DNA from: Saccharopolyspora elongata
GTDB taxonomy: Bacteria; Actinomycetota; Actinomycetes; Mycobacteriales; Pseudonocardiaceae
Assembly: GCF_004348985.1 (NCBI RefSeq)
Contig: NZ_SMKW01000087.1
Coordinates: forward strand, 1-38,366
Length of the DNA: 38,366 nucleotides
Direction: 5' to 3'
The translations under genes were made by a program, and so were the position numbers. The notes below the pieces were generated by a model, which searched no databases, was not told the DNA's origin, and saw only the letters and a list, made by a program, of their open reading frames with translations. This document shows, piece after piece, positions 1 to 11,139 of this stretch; positions within the stretch are counted from its first letter, which is position 1, and the number at the start of each line of letters is the position of its first letter.

Positions 1-32
1 GCCGTTGGTCGCGGTGGGTGCCCCGTCACGTG

Positions 33-60
33 CCCGGCCCACTCGAACGGGTGGGCCGGG
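33..60 (-). terminator. bldD terminator hairpin
   Basis: Perfect 10-bp inverted repeat (33-42 CCCGGCCCAC against 51-60 GTGGGCCGGG, 8-nt loop) just past the bldD stop codon. There is no T-tract, which is usual for hairpin terminators in high-GC actinobacteria. Role inferred from position. Confidence 0.6.
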
Positions 61-67
61 TGTCGTG

Positions 68-556
68 TCACTCCTCCCGGGCTGGGCGGGCCTCCGGGGG
101 AAGCACGCCCCAGTCGATGAGCTGCTCGGTGAGCTCGCCTGGCGTCATGTCGTAGATGATGGCCAGGGATCGCAGGTCCTCGGTGCGGATGGACAGCACC
201 TTGCCGTTGTAGTCACCGCGCTGGCTCTGGATGGTGGCCGCGTAGCGGGCCAGCGGGCCCACCTTCTCCGCAGGTAGCTGCTGCAGCCGCTCCAGGTTGA
301 TCACAACCTTGGTGGCAGGTTCGGCGCCGGAGGGCACCCGACCTTCGGGAAGCAGTTCCGCGACCGGAACACCGTAGAAGTCGGCCAGTTCGGCCAGCTT
401 CTGCACGGTCACCGCACGGTCGCCTCGCTCATAGGACCCGACGACCACGGCCTTCCACCGCCCGCCAGACTTCTGCTCGACGCCGTGCAGCGACAGACCC
501 TGCTGCTGGCGGATAGCGCGGAGCTTGCTGCCCAGCGCCTTGGCGTAGTCGCCCAT
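68..556 (-). CDS. bldD: BldD, cyclic-di-GMP-responsive developmental repressor
   Basis: 162-residue XRE-family DNA-binding protein. Residues about 1-75 form the helix-turn-helix domain (KLRAIRQQQGLSLHGVEQ, then GSYERGDRAVTVQKLAELA). The C-terminal half carries the cyclic-di-GMP motif RXD-X8-RXXD of BldD: R113-G-D115, eight residues, then R124-T-E-D127. In Streptomyces a tetrameric c-di-GMP cage bridges two BldD C-terminal domains and switches on repression of sporulation genes; the intact motif predicts the same here. It is divergent from pyrR, the usual actinobacterial arrangement, with 288 bp between the two starts. ATG start at 556. Function in this organism is inferred from the family. 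Confidence 0.95.
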   Translation of the reverse strand: MGDYAKALGSKLRAIRQQQGLSLHGVEQKSGGRWKAVVVGSYERGDRAVTVQKLAELADFYGVPVAELLPEGRVPSGAEPATKVVINLERLQQLPAEKVGPLARYAATIQSQRGDYNGKVLSIRTEDLRSLAIIYDMTPGELTEQLIDWGVLPPEARPAREE

Positions 557-630
557 GTGGCGTTTCTCCGTTCGTTCGCCCCGTTAGCCGATAACGGCGA
601 CCGGGGAGCAAAGCTCAGATCGATACGGAG

Positions 631-655
631 AGTAATGTTCGCTCGCGAGCGTCAC
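631..655. promoter_or_regulatory. Candidate operator in the bldD/pyrR divergent region
   Basis: A 12-bp perfect palindrome CGCTCGCGAGCG (640-651) sits inside a stretch beginning AGTAA and ending GTCAC, reminiscent of the loose BldD consensus (AGTnA ... TCACC). BldD is known to repress its own promoter in Streptomyces, so autoregulation is plausible. The match is weak and was judged by eye. Confidence 0.25.
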
Positions 656-712
656 CAGGTCAAGTTGGTCTTTGCTGGCAATGCGGCGAACACCACCACA
701 CCACCCGGACGA

Positions 713-741
713 TTGACCTCGCAGCGCTGATAGCGTACAAG
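713..741 (+). promoter_or_regulatory. Putative pyr operon promoter
   Basis: TTGACC at 713-718, 17 bp, then TACAAG at 736-741: a reasonable -35 and a poor -10. A transcript from about 748 would give a leader of roughly 95 nt before pyrR, long enough to hold the PyrR-binding loop at 811-829. Inference only. Confidence 0.3.
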
Positions 742-810
742 GCAGCCCAGCGGTCGGCAGTGGTTTCCGACCCGGAGACTGCGGGGCAGCTCACACACCA
801 TCCTTTAAGG

Positions 811-837
811 ACCCGTCCCGTGAGGCGGGGAAGGAGG
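811..837 (+). ncRNA. PyrR-binding leader hairpin next to the pyrR ribosome binding site
   Basis: At 816-826 the RNA reads UCCCGUGAGGC, matching the PyrR-binding loop consensus (UCC-N-G-N-GAGG-Y) within a CCCGUC/GGCGGG stem. The Shine-Dalgarno GGAAGGAGG follows at once (829-837), eight bases before the GTG at 845. In mycobacteria, PyrR bound to such a loop represses translation of the operon when UMP is high, and the spacing here fits that mode. No separate terminator or antiterminator pair is visible, so translational rather than attenuation control is inferred. Confidence 0.75.
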
Positions 838-844
838 TCGCACC

Positions 845-1450
845 GTGGCGTCACGCCAACCGGCGGACGCGACGGATCCGGTCGGGCAGCGAGAGCTGCT
901 TTCGGCCGGTGACGTTGCGCGCACGATAGCCCGGATCGCCCACCAGATCATCGAGAAGACCGCGCTGGACACCGGAAGCAGCGACGTGGTGCTGCTGGGC
1001 ATCCCGACGAGGGGAACCTCGCTGGCCCAGCGGCTGGCCGCGAAGATCAGCGAATTCAGCGACGTGACGGTGCCCACCGGCATCCTCGACATCACGCTCT
1101 ACCGCGACGACCTGCGGCACCGCCCGAACCGTCCGCTGGAGCCCACCAGCCTGCCCGCGCAGGGCATCGACAACGCGCTGGTCGTGCTCGTCGACGACGT
1201 GCTGTTCTCCGGCCGGACCGTGCGGGCCGCCCTCGACGCCCTGCGCGACCAGGGTCGGCCGCGGGCGGTGCAGCTGGCGGTGCTGGTCGACCGCGGGCAC
1301 CGCGAGCTGCCGATCCGCGCCGACTACGTCGGCAAGAACGTCCCCACCTCGCGCTCCGAGGGCGTCGCGGTCCAGCTCGCCGAGACCGACGGCACCGACC
1401 GAGTCGTGCTGCGCCGCCCGGACGCCACGCAGGACGAGGAGGTCCGGTGA
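845..1450 (+). CDS. pyrR: PyrR, pyrimidine operon RNA-binding regulator / uracil phosphoribosyltransferase
   Basis: 201-residue PRPP-fold protein. The PRPP-binding motif VVLVDDVLFSGRT followed by VRAALDAL is intact, as is the early segment LLGIPTRGTSLAQRLA. PyrR binds UMP/UTP and the leader loop of pyr mRNA, and many members also convert uracil plus PRPP to UMP. GTG start chosen because a strong Shine-Dalgarno (831-837) sits eight bases upstream. The TGA stop (1448-1450) overlaps the pyrB ATG by one base, so the two are translationally coupled. First gene of the pyr operon and target of its own leader. Confidence 0.95.
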   Translation: MASRQPADATDPVGQRELLSAGDVARTIARIAHQIIEKTALDTGSSDVVLLGIPTRGTSLAQRLAAKISEFSDVTVPTGILDITLYRDDLRHRPNRPLEPTSLPAQGIDNALVVLVDDVLFSGRTVRAALDALRDQGRPRAVQLAVLVDRGHRELPIRADYVGKNVPTSRSEGVAVQLAETDGTDRVVLRRPDATQDEEVR

Positions 1451-2382
1451 TGCGCCACCTGCTGTCCACCGAAGGTCTGGACGCCGCCACCGCGACGAGC
1501 GTGCTCGACACCGCCGACACCCTGAAGCAGACGCTGCTGGGGCGCGAGGTCAAGAAGCTGCCGACGCTGCGCGGCCGGACCGTGGTGACCCTGTTCTACG
1601 AGAACTCCACGCGCACCCGGGTGTCCTTCGAGGTCGCCGGGAAGTGGATGAGCGCCGACGTGATCAACGTCTCGGCCAGCAGTTCTTCGGTGAACAAGGG
1701 CGAGTCGCTGCGCGACACCGCGCTGACGCTGGCCGCCGCCGGGGCCGACTGCGTGATCGTCCGGCACCCCGCCTCGGGCGCGGCGCAACGGCTGGCCGGC
1801 TGGCTGGACGAGGTCGGCACCCAGGTCGTCAACGCCGGCGACGGCATGCACGAGCACCCCACCCAGGCGCTGCTGGACGCCGCGACGCTGCGGGAGCGGC
1901 TGGGCGAGCTGGCCGGGCGCCGCATCGCCATCGTCGGCGACCTGCTGCACAGCCGGGTGGCGCGCTCGAACGTGCACCTGCTGCGCACCCTCGGCGCCGA
2001 GGTGGTGCTGGTCGCGCCGCCGACGCTGGTGCCGGCCGGGGCGCAGCAGTGGGGCGCGGAGGTGCGCCACGAGCTGGACCCGGAGCTGCCGAAGCTGGAC
2101 GCGGTGATGATGCTGCGGGTCCAGGCCGAGCGGATGCACGGCGGCTTCTTCCCGTCGGCGCGCGAGTACTCGATCGCCTACGGCCTCAACGAGGCGCGGC
2201 TGGGCAGGCTGCCCGAGCACGCGGTGGTCCTGCACCCCGGCCCGATGCTGCGCGGCATGGAGATCGCGCCGGCCGTGGCCGATTCGCCGCGCGCCGCCAT
2301 CACCCAGCAGGTCAGCAATGGCGTGCACGTGCGGATGGCGGTGCTCTACCACCTGCTCGCCGGAGAGGAGCTCGGCGCATGA
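1450..2382 (+). CDS. pyrB: Aspartate carbamoyltransferase catalytic chain
   Basis: 310 residues, normal family length. Carbamoyl phosphate + L-aspartate to N-carbamoyl-L-aspartate, second step of UMP synthesis, cytosolic. Visible signatures: ENSTRTRVSFE near residue 55 (carbamoyl-phosphate loop), HPTQALLDA near 135, and HPGPMLRGMEI near 265. An in-frame GTG at 1447 is possible, but the ATG at 1450 overlapping the pyrR stop is preferred. No pyrI regulatory chain is present, as expected in actinobacteria. Its last codon and stop (GC-ATGA) are the entry point of the repeat element that separates it from pyrC. Confidence 0.96.
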   Translation: MRHLLSTEGLDAATATSVLDTADTLKQTLLGREVKKLPTLRGRTVVTLFYENSTRTRVSFEVAGKWMSADVINVSASSSSVNKGESLRDTALTLAAAGADCVIVRHPASGAAQRLAGWLDEVGTQVVNAGDGMHEHPTQALLDAATLRERLGELAGRRIAIVGDLLHSRVARSNVHLLRTLGAEVVLVAPPTLVPAGAQQWGAEVRHELDPELPKLDAVMMLRVQAERMHGGFFPSAREYSIAYGLNEARLGRLPEHAVVLHPGPMLRGMEIAPAVADSPRAAITQQVSNGVHVRMAVLYHLLAGEELGA

Positions 2383-2475
2383 GCAACCCCGTGTCAACCC
2401 CAGTCCTGCTCACCGCACCTCAGGGGAACGTGACGCAAACCAGCCACAGGAAACCGCAAAACGCGCGGGTTGGGC
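2379..2475 (+). repeat. Junction repeat, copy 1 (pyrB side)
   Basis: A 97-bp unit beginning at the ATGAG that contains the pyrB stop codon. It shares a near-identical core (2412-2441, ACCGCACCTCAGGGGAACGT and on to GCAAACC) with copies at 2476 and 32193. The unit has no homology to pyrB or pyrC. Together with copy 2 it forms a continuous 79-codon frame from the ATG at 2379 to a TGA at 2616-2618 that overlaps the pyrC start. That frame is coupled by ATGA at both ends, although whether the peptide matters is unknown. Other junctions of this operon lack the element. Confidence 0.9.
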
Positions 2476-2614
2476 ATGAGCAGCCTGTGTCAACCCCAGT
2501 CCTGCTCACCGCACCTCAGGGGAACGTGACGCAAACCGGCCACAGGAAACCGCGAAACGCGCGTTTGACCTGGGACGTAACCACAACTGTGAATCGCGGA
2601 GAGGCGGTACTTCC
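2476..2614 (+). repeat. Junction repeat, copy 2 with full 3' part (pyrC side)
   Basis: Begins again with ATGAGCAGCC and repeats copy 1 with few changes. Relative to copy 1 it lacks one base after ATGAGCAGCC, so equivalent positions are 96 bp apart and the same peptide frame (VSTPVLLTAPQGNVTQT) is read in both copies. The 3' part (from about 2579) contains AACTGTGAATCGCGGAGAGG, which is shared exactly with the copy at 32193 and supplies the GGAGAGG ribosome binding site for pyrC. It ends immediately before the ATGAG of pyrC, so the tandem pair is flanked by direct repeats of ATGAG. Confidence 0.9.
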
Positions 2615-3913
2615 ATGAGCCGGGTGTTGTTGAAGGACGTCCGCCCTTACGGCGAGGGTGAGCCGGTGGACGTGCTGGTTGACGGCGAGGTCATCGCCGA
2701 GATCGGCGCGGATCTCGACACCGATGCTGACGAGATCATTCAGGCCAACGGGGCCGTGGCGCTGCCGGGCTTCGTGGACCTGCACACGCACCTGCGGGAG
2801 CCGGGCCGGGAGGACGCCGAAACCGTCGAGACGGGTTCGATGGCCGCCGCGCTCGGCGGCTACACGGCGGTCTTCGCGATGGCCAACACCGATCCGGTCG
2901 CCGACAACGCGGTGATCGTCGAGCACGTGTGGCGGCGCGGCCGCGAGGTCGGCCTGGTCGACGTGCACCCGGTGGGCGCGGTGACGGTGGGGCTCAAGGG
3001 CGAGAAGCTCGCCGAGCTGGGCACCATGCGCCGCAGCGTCGCCGAGGTCCGGGTGTTCTCCGACGACGGCCACTGCGTGCACGACCCGCTGATCATGCGC
3101 CGCGCGCTGGAGTACACGAAGTCCTTCGGCGGCGTCGTCGCGCAGCACGCCGAGGAGCCGCGGCTGACCGCGGGCGCGCAGGCGCACGAGGGCGCGAACG
3201 CCGCCCGGCTGGGCCTGGCCGGCTGGCCCGCACCGGCGGAGGAAGCGATCGTGGCGCGCGACTGCCTGCTCGCCGGGCACACCGGCGGCACGCTGCACAT
3301 CTGCCACGTTTCCACCGAAGGCACCGCTGAGATCCTGCGCTGGTGGAAGTCCCGGGAGGCGAACGGGAGGGTGTCGGCCGAGGTCACGCCGCATCACCTG
3401 CTGCTGACCGACGACCGGCTGGCGACCTACGACCCGATCAACAAGGTCAACCCGCCGCTGCGCACCGATGCCGACGTGCTGGCGCTGCGCCAGGCGCTGG
3501 CCGACGGCACCGTGGACTGCGTGGCCACCGACCACGCCCCGCACGCCGCGCAGGACAAGGACTGCGAGTGGTCCGCGGCGAAGCCGGGCATGCTCGGCCT
3601 GCAGACCGCGCTCGGCATCGTCGTGCAGACGATGGTGCGCTCCGGGCTGCTGGACTGGCGGGGCGTGGCGCGGGTGATGAGCGAGCGGCCCGCCGAGATC
3701 GCCGGGCTGACGAACCAGGGCCGCCTGGTCGCCGCGGGCGAACCGGCGAACCTGGTGCTGGTCGACCCCGACGCCGAGTGGACGGTGCGCGCCGCGGAGC
3801 TGGCCAGCCTCGGCGAGAACTCGCCGTTCGAGGGCATGCGGCTGCCCGGCCGCGTGGTCGCGACGCTGCTGCGCGGCCGGATCACCGCGCACGAGGGCAA
3901 GGTGACGCGCTGA
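2615..3913 (+). CDS. pyrC: Dihydroorotase (class I)
   Basis: 432 residues; reversible cyclisation of N-carbamoyl-aspartate to dihydroorotate, third step of UMP synthesis. Zinc-site motif DLHTHLREPGRE near residue 55; further metal and substrate motifs MANTDP, QHAEE, ICHVSTEG, VTPHHLLLTD and ATDHAPH are all present, so the enzyme should be active. ATG start overlaps the stop of the junction-repeat frame (ATGA). Its own stop overlaps the ATG of the next gene (TGATGG). Placed after pyrB as in mycobacteria. Confidence 0.96.
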   Translation: MSRVLLKDVRPYGEGEPVDVLVDGEVIAEIGADLDTDADEIIQANGAVALPGFVDLHTHLREPGREDAETVETGSMAAALGGYTAVFAMANTDPVADNAVIVEHVWRRGREVGLVDVHPVGAVTVGLKGEKLAELGTMRRSVAEVRVFSDDGHCVHDPLIMRRALEYTKSFGGVVAQHAEEPRLTAGAQAHEGANAARLGLAGWPAPAEEAIVARDCLLAGHTGGTLHICHVSTEGTAEILRWWKSREANGRVSAEVTPHHLLLTDDRLATYDPINKVNPPLRTDADVLALRQALADGTVDCVATDHAPHAAQDKDCEWSAAKPGMLGLQTALGIVVQTMVRSGLLDWRGVARVMSERPAEIAGLTNQGRLVAAGEPANLVLVDPDAEWTVRAAELASLGENSPFEGMRLPGRVVATLLRGRITAHEGKVTR

Positions 3914-4455
3914 TGGAACGCTTCCTGTGGGTGCTGGGGATGGCCGCGCTGGTCGCCCTGGTGTTCTTCGGCATGTGGCGGGGCTGGGCCGGCCGGGCGC
4001 GCCGCCAGGCCGCCGAGCTGCCGGACTTCCCGGCGCCGCCGGCCGAACCGGGCGAGGAGTTGCTGCCCGCCGCGACCGGCATGTACGTCGGCACCACGAA
4101 GGCCACCGACTGGCAGGACCGCATCGCGGTCGGCGACATCGGGTACCGCGCCAACGGCACCGCGCACCTGCACGCCGCGGGCCTGCTGCTGCGACGAACC
4201 GGGGCCAGCGACGTGTGGATCCCGGCGGAGTCCATCGTGGACAGCCGCCTGGACCACAAGCTGGCCAACAAGGTGGTGCCCGGTGCCGGCCTGGTCGTGG
4301 TGACCTGGCGGCTGGGCGAGCAGCTGCTGGACACCGGGTTCCGCGGCGACGACAAGACAACGCAGACCGAGTGGGTCGAGGCGGTCCGGGCACTGGCGCC
4401 CGCTGACGAGCCGACGCAACACGAGACCGCGAGCTCGCGGCAGGAGGAGAAATGA
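3913..4455 (+). CDS. PH-like-domain membrane protein of the pyr operon
   Basis: 180 residues: one N-terminal membrane segment (about 4-22, LWVLGMAALVALVFFGMW), a basic/proline linker, then a globular cytoplasmic-type domain (about 50-165) with alternating strands (GTAHLHAAGLLLRR, VWIPAESIVDSRL, GLVVVTWRLG) typical of bacterial PH-like domains. Overlaps pyrC by one base and carA by four, so it is translationally embedded. A membrane protein at this exact place is conserved in actinobacterial pyr operons (Rv1382 position in M. tuberculosis). The role is unknown; tethering or regulation of the pathway is speculation. Confidence 0.85.
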   Translation: MERFLWVLGMAALVALVFFGMWRGWAGRARRQAAELPDFPAPPAEPGEELLPAATGMYVGTTKATDWQDRIAVGDIGYRANGTAHLHAAGLLLRRTGASDVWIPAESIVDSRLDHKLANKVVPGAGLVVVTWRLGEQLLDTGFRGDDKTTQTEWVEAVRALAPADEPTQHETASSRQEEK

Positions 4456-5573
4456 GCGACCACATCCGGGCCGCACTGGTGCTCGAGGATGGCCGGATCT
4501 TCCGCGGGGAGGCCTACGGCAAGGTGGGCCGCACCCTAGGTGAGGTCGTGTTCACCACCGGCATGACCGGCTACCAGGAGACCCTGACCGATCCCTCGTA
4601 CCACCGCCAGATCGTGGTGCAGACCGCGCCGCAGATCGGCAACACCGGCTGGAACGACGAGGACGACGAGTCGAAGCAGATCTGGGTCGCCGGCTACGCC
4701 GTCCGCGATCCCGCCCGCATCCCGTCGAACTGGCGCTCCCGCCGGTCGCTGGTCGAGGAGCTGGAGCGGCAGGACATCGTCGGCATCGCGGGCATCGACA
4801 CCCGCACCCTGACCCGCCACGTCCGCGAGCTGGGCGCGATGCGCGGCGGCATCTTCTCCGGGCCGGAACTCGGCTCCGACGACGAGATGGTCGCCGCGGT
4901 CAAGGCGAGCGCCGAGATGGTCGGCGCCTCGCTGGCGGGCGACGTGACCACCGCCGAGCCCTACGTCGTGCCCGCCATCGGCGAGAAGCGGTTCACCGTG
5001 GCCGCGCTCGACCTGGGCATCAAGTCCAACACGCCGCGGATGATGGCCGAGCGCGGCATCGAGGTCCACGTGCTGCCGCTGGCGTCCACGCTGGACGAGG
5101 TGCTGTCGGTCAAGCCGGACGGGCTGTTCCTGTCCAACGGCCCTGGCGACCCGGCCACCACCGACCAGCAGGTCGAGCTGACCCGCCAGGCCCTGGACCG
5201 CAAGCTGCCGCTGTTCGGCATCTGCTTCGGCAACCAGATCCTCGGCCGGGCGCTCGGCCGAGGCACCTACAAGCTGCGCTACGGGCACCGGGGCATCAAC
5301 ATCCCGGTGATCGACGTCGAGACCGGCCAGGTCGCGATCACCGCGCAGAACCACGGCTTCGCCGTCGAGGGCGAGCCGGGCGAGCGGTTCGACACCGACT
5401 TCGGCCGCGCGATGGTCAGCCATCACTGCGCGAACGACGGTGCGGTCGAGGGCCTCCGGCTGCTCGACGGCCCGGCGTTCAGCGTCCAGTACCACCCCGA
5501 AGCGGCGGCGGGCCCGCACGACGCCGCGCCGCTGTTCGACAAGTTCGTTGACCTGATGAGTGAGGCGCGCTGA
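4452..5573 (+). CDS. carA: Carbamoyl-phosphate synthase small (glutaminase) chain
   Basis: 373 residues. N-terminal CPSase small-chain domain (about 1-150; LEDGRIFRGEAYG, TTGMTGYQETLTDPSY) and C-terminal class I glutamine amidotransferase domain (about 185-370). The catalytic triad is visible: the cysteine in LFGICFGNQ and the His/Glu of QYHPEAAAGPHD; FLSNGPGDP is the oxyanion strand. It releases ammonia from glutamine for CarB. The ATG overlaps the preceding stop (ATGA), and the stop lies one base before carB. Also serves arginine biosynthesis. Confidence 0.97.
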   Translation: MSDHIRAALVLEDGRIFRGEAYGKVGRTLGEVVFTTGMTGYQETLTDPSYHRQIVVQTAPQIGNTGWNDEDDESKQIWVAGYAVRDPARIPSNWRSRRSLVEELERQDIVGIAGIDTRTLTRHVRELGAMRGGIFSGPELGSDDEMVAAVKASAEMVGASLAGDVTTAEPYVVPAIGEKRFTVAALDLGIKSNTPRMMAERGIEVHVLPLASTLDEVLSVKPDGLFLSNGPGDPATTDQQVELTRQALDRKLPLFGICFGNQILGRALGRGTYKLRYGHRGINIPVIDVETGQVAITAQNHGFAVEGEPGERFDTDFGRAMVSHHCANDGAVEGLRLLDGPAFSVQYHPEAAAGPHDAAPLFDKFVDLMSEAR

Positions 5574-5574
5574 T

Positions 5575-8908
<3,334 letters not shown>

Positions 8909-8916
<8 letters not shown>

Positions 8917-9757
8917 CCCGCTGCGGGCGGGCTTCGGCCGGCGGCTGGCGGACTCGGTGCAGGCGCGCGGTGCGCTGTGCGTCGGCATCGACCCGCACCC
9001 GTCGCTGTTGCACGCCTGGGACCTCGACGAGAACCCGCAGTCGCTGGAGCGGTTCGCGATGACCGCGGTGGAGGCGCTGGCCGGTGAGGTCGCGGTGCTC
9101 AAGCCGCAGTCGGCGTTCTTCGAGGTGTACGGCTCGGCCGGGATCGCGGTGCTGGAGAGGACGATCCGGGAGGCGCAGCAGGCCGGCGCGCTGGTGCTGC
9201 TGGACATCAAGCGCGGCGACATCGGCTCCACGATGACGGCGTACGCGATGGCCTACCTGGACGAGCACGCGCCGCTGGCGGCCGATGCGATCACGGTGTC
9301 GCCGTACCTCGGCTACGGCTCGCTGGCCCCGGCCATCGGCATCGCGGAGCAGACGGGGCGCGGGGTGTTCGTGCTGGCGCGGACCTCCAACCCGGAAGGC
9401 GCGGGCCTGCAGCAGTCGATCCACGGCAGCGGCGACTCGGTCGCCCAGTACATCGTGGACTCGGCGGCGGAGACCAACGCGGGGACGGAGCCGATGGGGC
9501 ACGTGGGGGTGGTGGCGGGAGCCACGATCCGCCCGGAGGAGCTGGACTTCTCCCGCCTCAACGGCCCCATCCTGGCCCCGGGCCTGGGCGCCCAGGGCGC
9601 GACGGTGCAGGGCCTGCGGGCGGTGTTCGGGAAGGCGTTGCCGAACGTCCTCCCGGCGACGGCCCGCGACGTCCTCCGCCACGGCCCGACGGTCGACGGC
9701 CTACGCTCGACAGCCCGCAGGATCCGCGACGAGGTGACCGAACTCCTCCAGGGCTGA
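8909..9757 (+). CDS. pyrF: Orotidine-5'-phosphate decarboxylase (group 2 type)
   Basis: 282 residues, longer than the E. coli type and matching the mycobacterial/actinobacterial group. Catalyses OMP to UMP, last step of the pathway. The catalytic Lys/Asp array is in LLDIKRGDIGSTM (about residue 95), with GIDPH near the N-terminus and LAPGLGAQGAT toward the end. ATG at 8909 overlaps the carB stop; a GTG at 8897 is an alternative adding four residues. Last gene of the pyr operon, followed by a large hairpin. pyrD and pyrE are not in the window. Confidence 0.95.
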
Positions 9758-9769
9758 TTCGTTCCAGGT

Positions 9770-9859
9770 GAAGGGCGCCGCCATACGACTGCTCCCCGGT
9801 GGTTGGACTGAGAAATTCAGTTCCGACCACCGGGGAGCAGTTCACCGGCGGCGCCCTTC
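9770..9859 (+). terminator. Two-storey terminator hairpin after pyrF
   Basis: Outer stem of 13 bp (9770-9782 GAAGGGCGCCGCC against 9847-9859) encloses an inner perfect 16-bp stem (9788-9803 ACTGCTCCCCGGTGGT against 9826-9841), separated by small internal loops of five nucleotides. The apical part (9804-9825) can fold further (GGACTGA / TCAGTTCC with a bulge). About 29 paired positions make it much larger than an ordinary terminator. There is no U-tract. It separates the pyr operon from the accessory block. Confidence 0.75.
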
Positions 9860-9998
9860 GCGTCTCGGCGGTCCCGGTCTAGGCGGTGGTGCCCGATCTG
9901 CCGCTGTGGACGATTTCGGAGTCCCACCGGCTCCGGAGGGGAATCCGAGGGCTTGAGCCTCGGCCGCTCGGGCGACCGGTGTCTGGTACGAAGTCCGC

Positions 9999-10526
9999 GT
10001 GCATCCCGCAACGAACGGCGCTGTTGCGCAGAAGAAACCGCCTCGCGTGCTGCGGTGGATCGTCGTCCTGGTGCTGGTCTGGCTGGTCACCGGCGGCTAC
10101 TTCCTGGTTTCCACCAGCGCCGCGATCTGGTCCGGCGCCGTCGGCCAGGGCCAGGCCACGGCCGATCCGGTCGCGCGCGTGGAGCTCGATCGGGGGCAGC
10201 CGTTCGGTCTCGCCGCCCACCGGGACGAGTACGTGAAGTGCCAGGTGGTCCCGGAGGCCGGCGAGGCGCGCGAGTTCGTCCCCGACCGCCCGGCGAACAG
10301 CCTCCGCAGCGCGCGGCTGCCGGGGCCGGAACCGGCGTGGTTCTCCGGCGCCGCCGAGGTCCGCTGCACGGGGCCGACGTCGGTGGTCCTGCCGGAGCGC
10401 TACGACAAGACCGGGCAGTACGTCCTGATGGGGCTGATGGCCGCGTCCAGCCTGATGATCGTGGTGGTCCTCGTGCAAATTGCGCGGCGTGTCCGTTTCG
10501 GCAATGGGCTGCACGCCCGCGGCTGA
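9999..10526 (+). CDS. Hypothetical protein with two membrane segments
   Basis: 175 residues. First membrane segment about 19-42 (WIVVLVLVWLVTGGYFLVST), then an extracytoplasmic region of about 95 residues with two cysteines (KCQVV and RCTGP) that could pair, then a second membrane segment about 141-162 (VLMGLMAASSLMIVVVLVQI) and a short basic tail. GTG start; no convincing Shine-Dalgarno, so translation may be leaderless. I do not recognise the family. Confidence 0.7.
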   Translation: MHPATNGAVAQKKPPRVLRWIVVLVLVWLVTGGYFLVSTSAAIWSGAVGQGQATADPVARVELDRGQPFGLAAHRDEYVKCQVVPEAGEAREFVPDRPANSLRSARLPGPEPAWFSGAAEVRCTGPTSVVLPERYDKTGQYVLMGLMAASSLMIVVVLVQIARRVRFGNGLHARG

Positions 10527-10621
10527 TTTGCTCGCGGGAACGGATTTTCGAACGGCACGAGGGGCCGTGGCCGGTCGGATAGTCTCGGCCCCAACGGATC
10601 GGAAGTTAAAGGGGACAGACG

Positions 10622-11128
10622 GTGAGCAGCGCGTCTGAGCGTATCCAGGAAATGATGCGCAAGTTCGAGGAGCAGGCGCAGAAGGCGTCGGAGCTGCAGT
10701 CCAAGATGCAGGACATGCAGGGCACGGCGAGCAGCCAGGACCGGTCGGTGACGGTGACCGTGGCGCCGTCGGGAGCGGTGCTGGACCTGCGCCTGGCGCC
10801 GAACGCGGTGCGCCAGTCCGCCAACGAACTGCAGCAGCAGATCATGGCCACCATCCGCCAGGCGACGGCGATCGCGGCGGAGCAGATGAACGACGCGGTG
10901 GCGCCGATCCTCGGCGACCAGTTCGACAAGTTCCAGGAGGCGTTCAACGTCGAAGGCGTGGCGATCAAGCCGACCGCCGTGGACGAGACGCCCGAGCAGG
11001 GCAGTCCCACGCCGCCGCCCGCCCCGAACCGCCCGCCGTCGGCGGCTCCGGCAACGCCGCAGCGGCCGCCGCAGCGGAGTGCCGGCTACGACGATGACGA
11101 CTTCTCCTCGGGCTCCTTCCTGCGCTGA
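10622..11128 (+). CDS. YbaB/EbfC-family-like protein, ESX-associated context
   Basis: 168 residues. Residues about 1-105 resemble the small YbaB/EbfC nucleoid-binding fold: an amphipathic N-terminal helix (ERIQEMMRKFEEQAQKASEL), a two-strand section (VTVTVAPSGAVLDLRLAP) and a C-terminal helix. A proline-rich tail ends in an acidic segment DDDDFSSGSFLR. Such proteins are frequent beside WXG/EspC genes in actinobacteria, where they are thought to be secretion-related rather than nucleoid proteins; that is context-based inference. GTG start with GGGG upstream. The coding tail is duplicated as a scrap at 14470-14499, showing that the following module was copied together with this gene's end. Confidence 0.75.
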   Translation: MSSASERIQEMMRKFEEQAQKASELQSKMQDMQGTASSQDRSVTVTVAPSGAVLDLRLAPNAVRQSANELQQQIMATIRQATAIAAEQMNDAVAPILGDQFDKFQEAFNVEGVAIKPTAVDETPEQGSPTPPPAPNRPPSAAPATPQRPPQRSAGYDDDDFSSGSFLR

Positions 11129-11139
11129 GAGGGATTGTC

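Noticed and set aside
2379..2618. Treating the junction-repeat frame as an ordinary protein-coding gene
   Set aside because: Copy 3 conserves DNA rather than peptide through the core, where its frame differs; listed as a repeat, with the open frame discussed as a finding.
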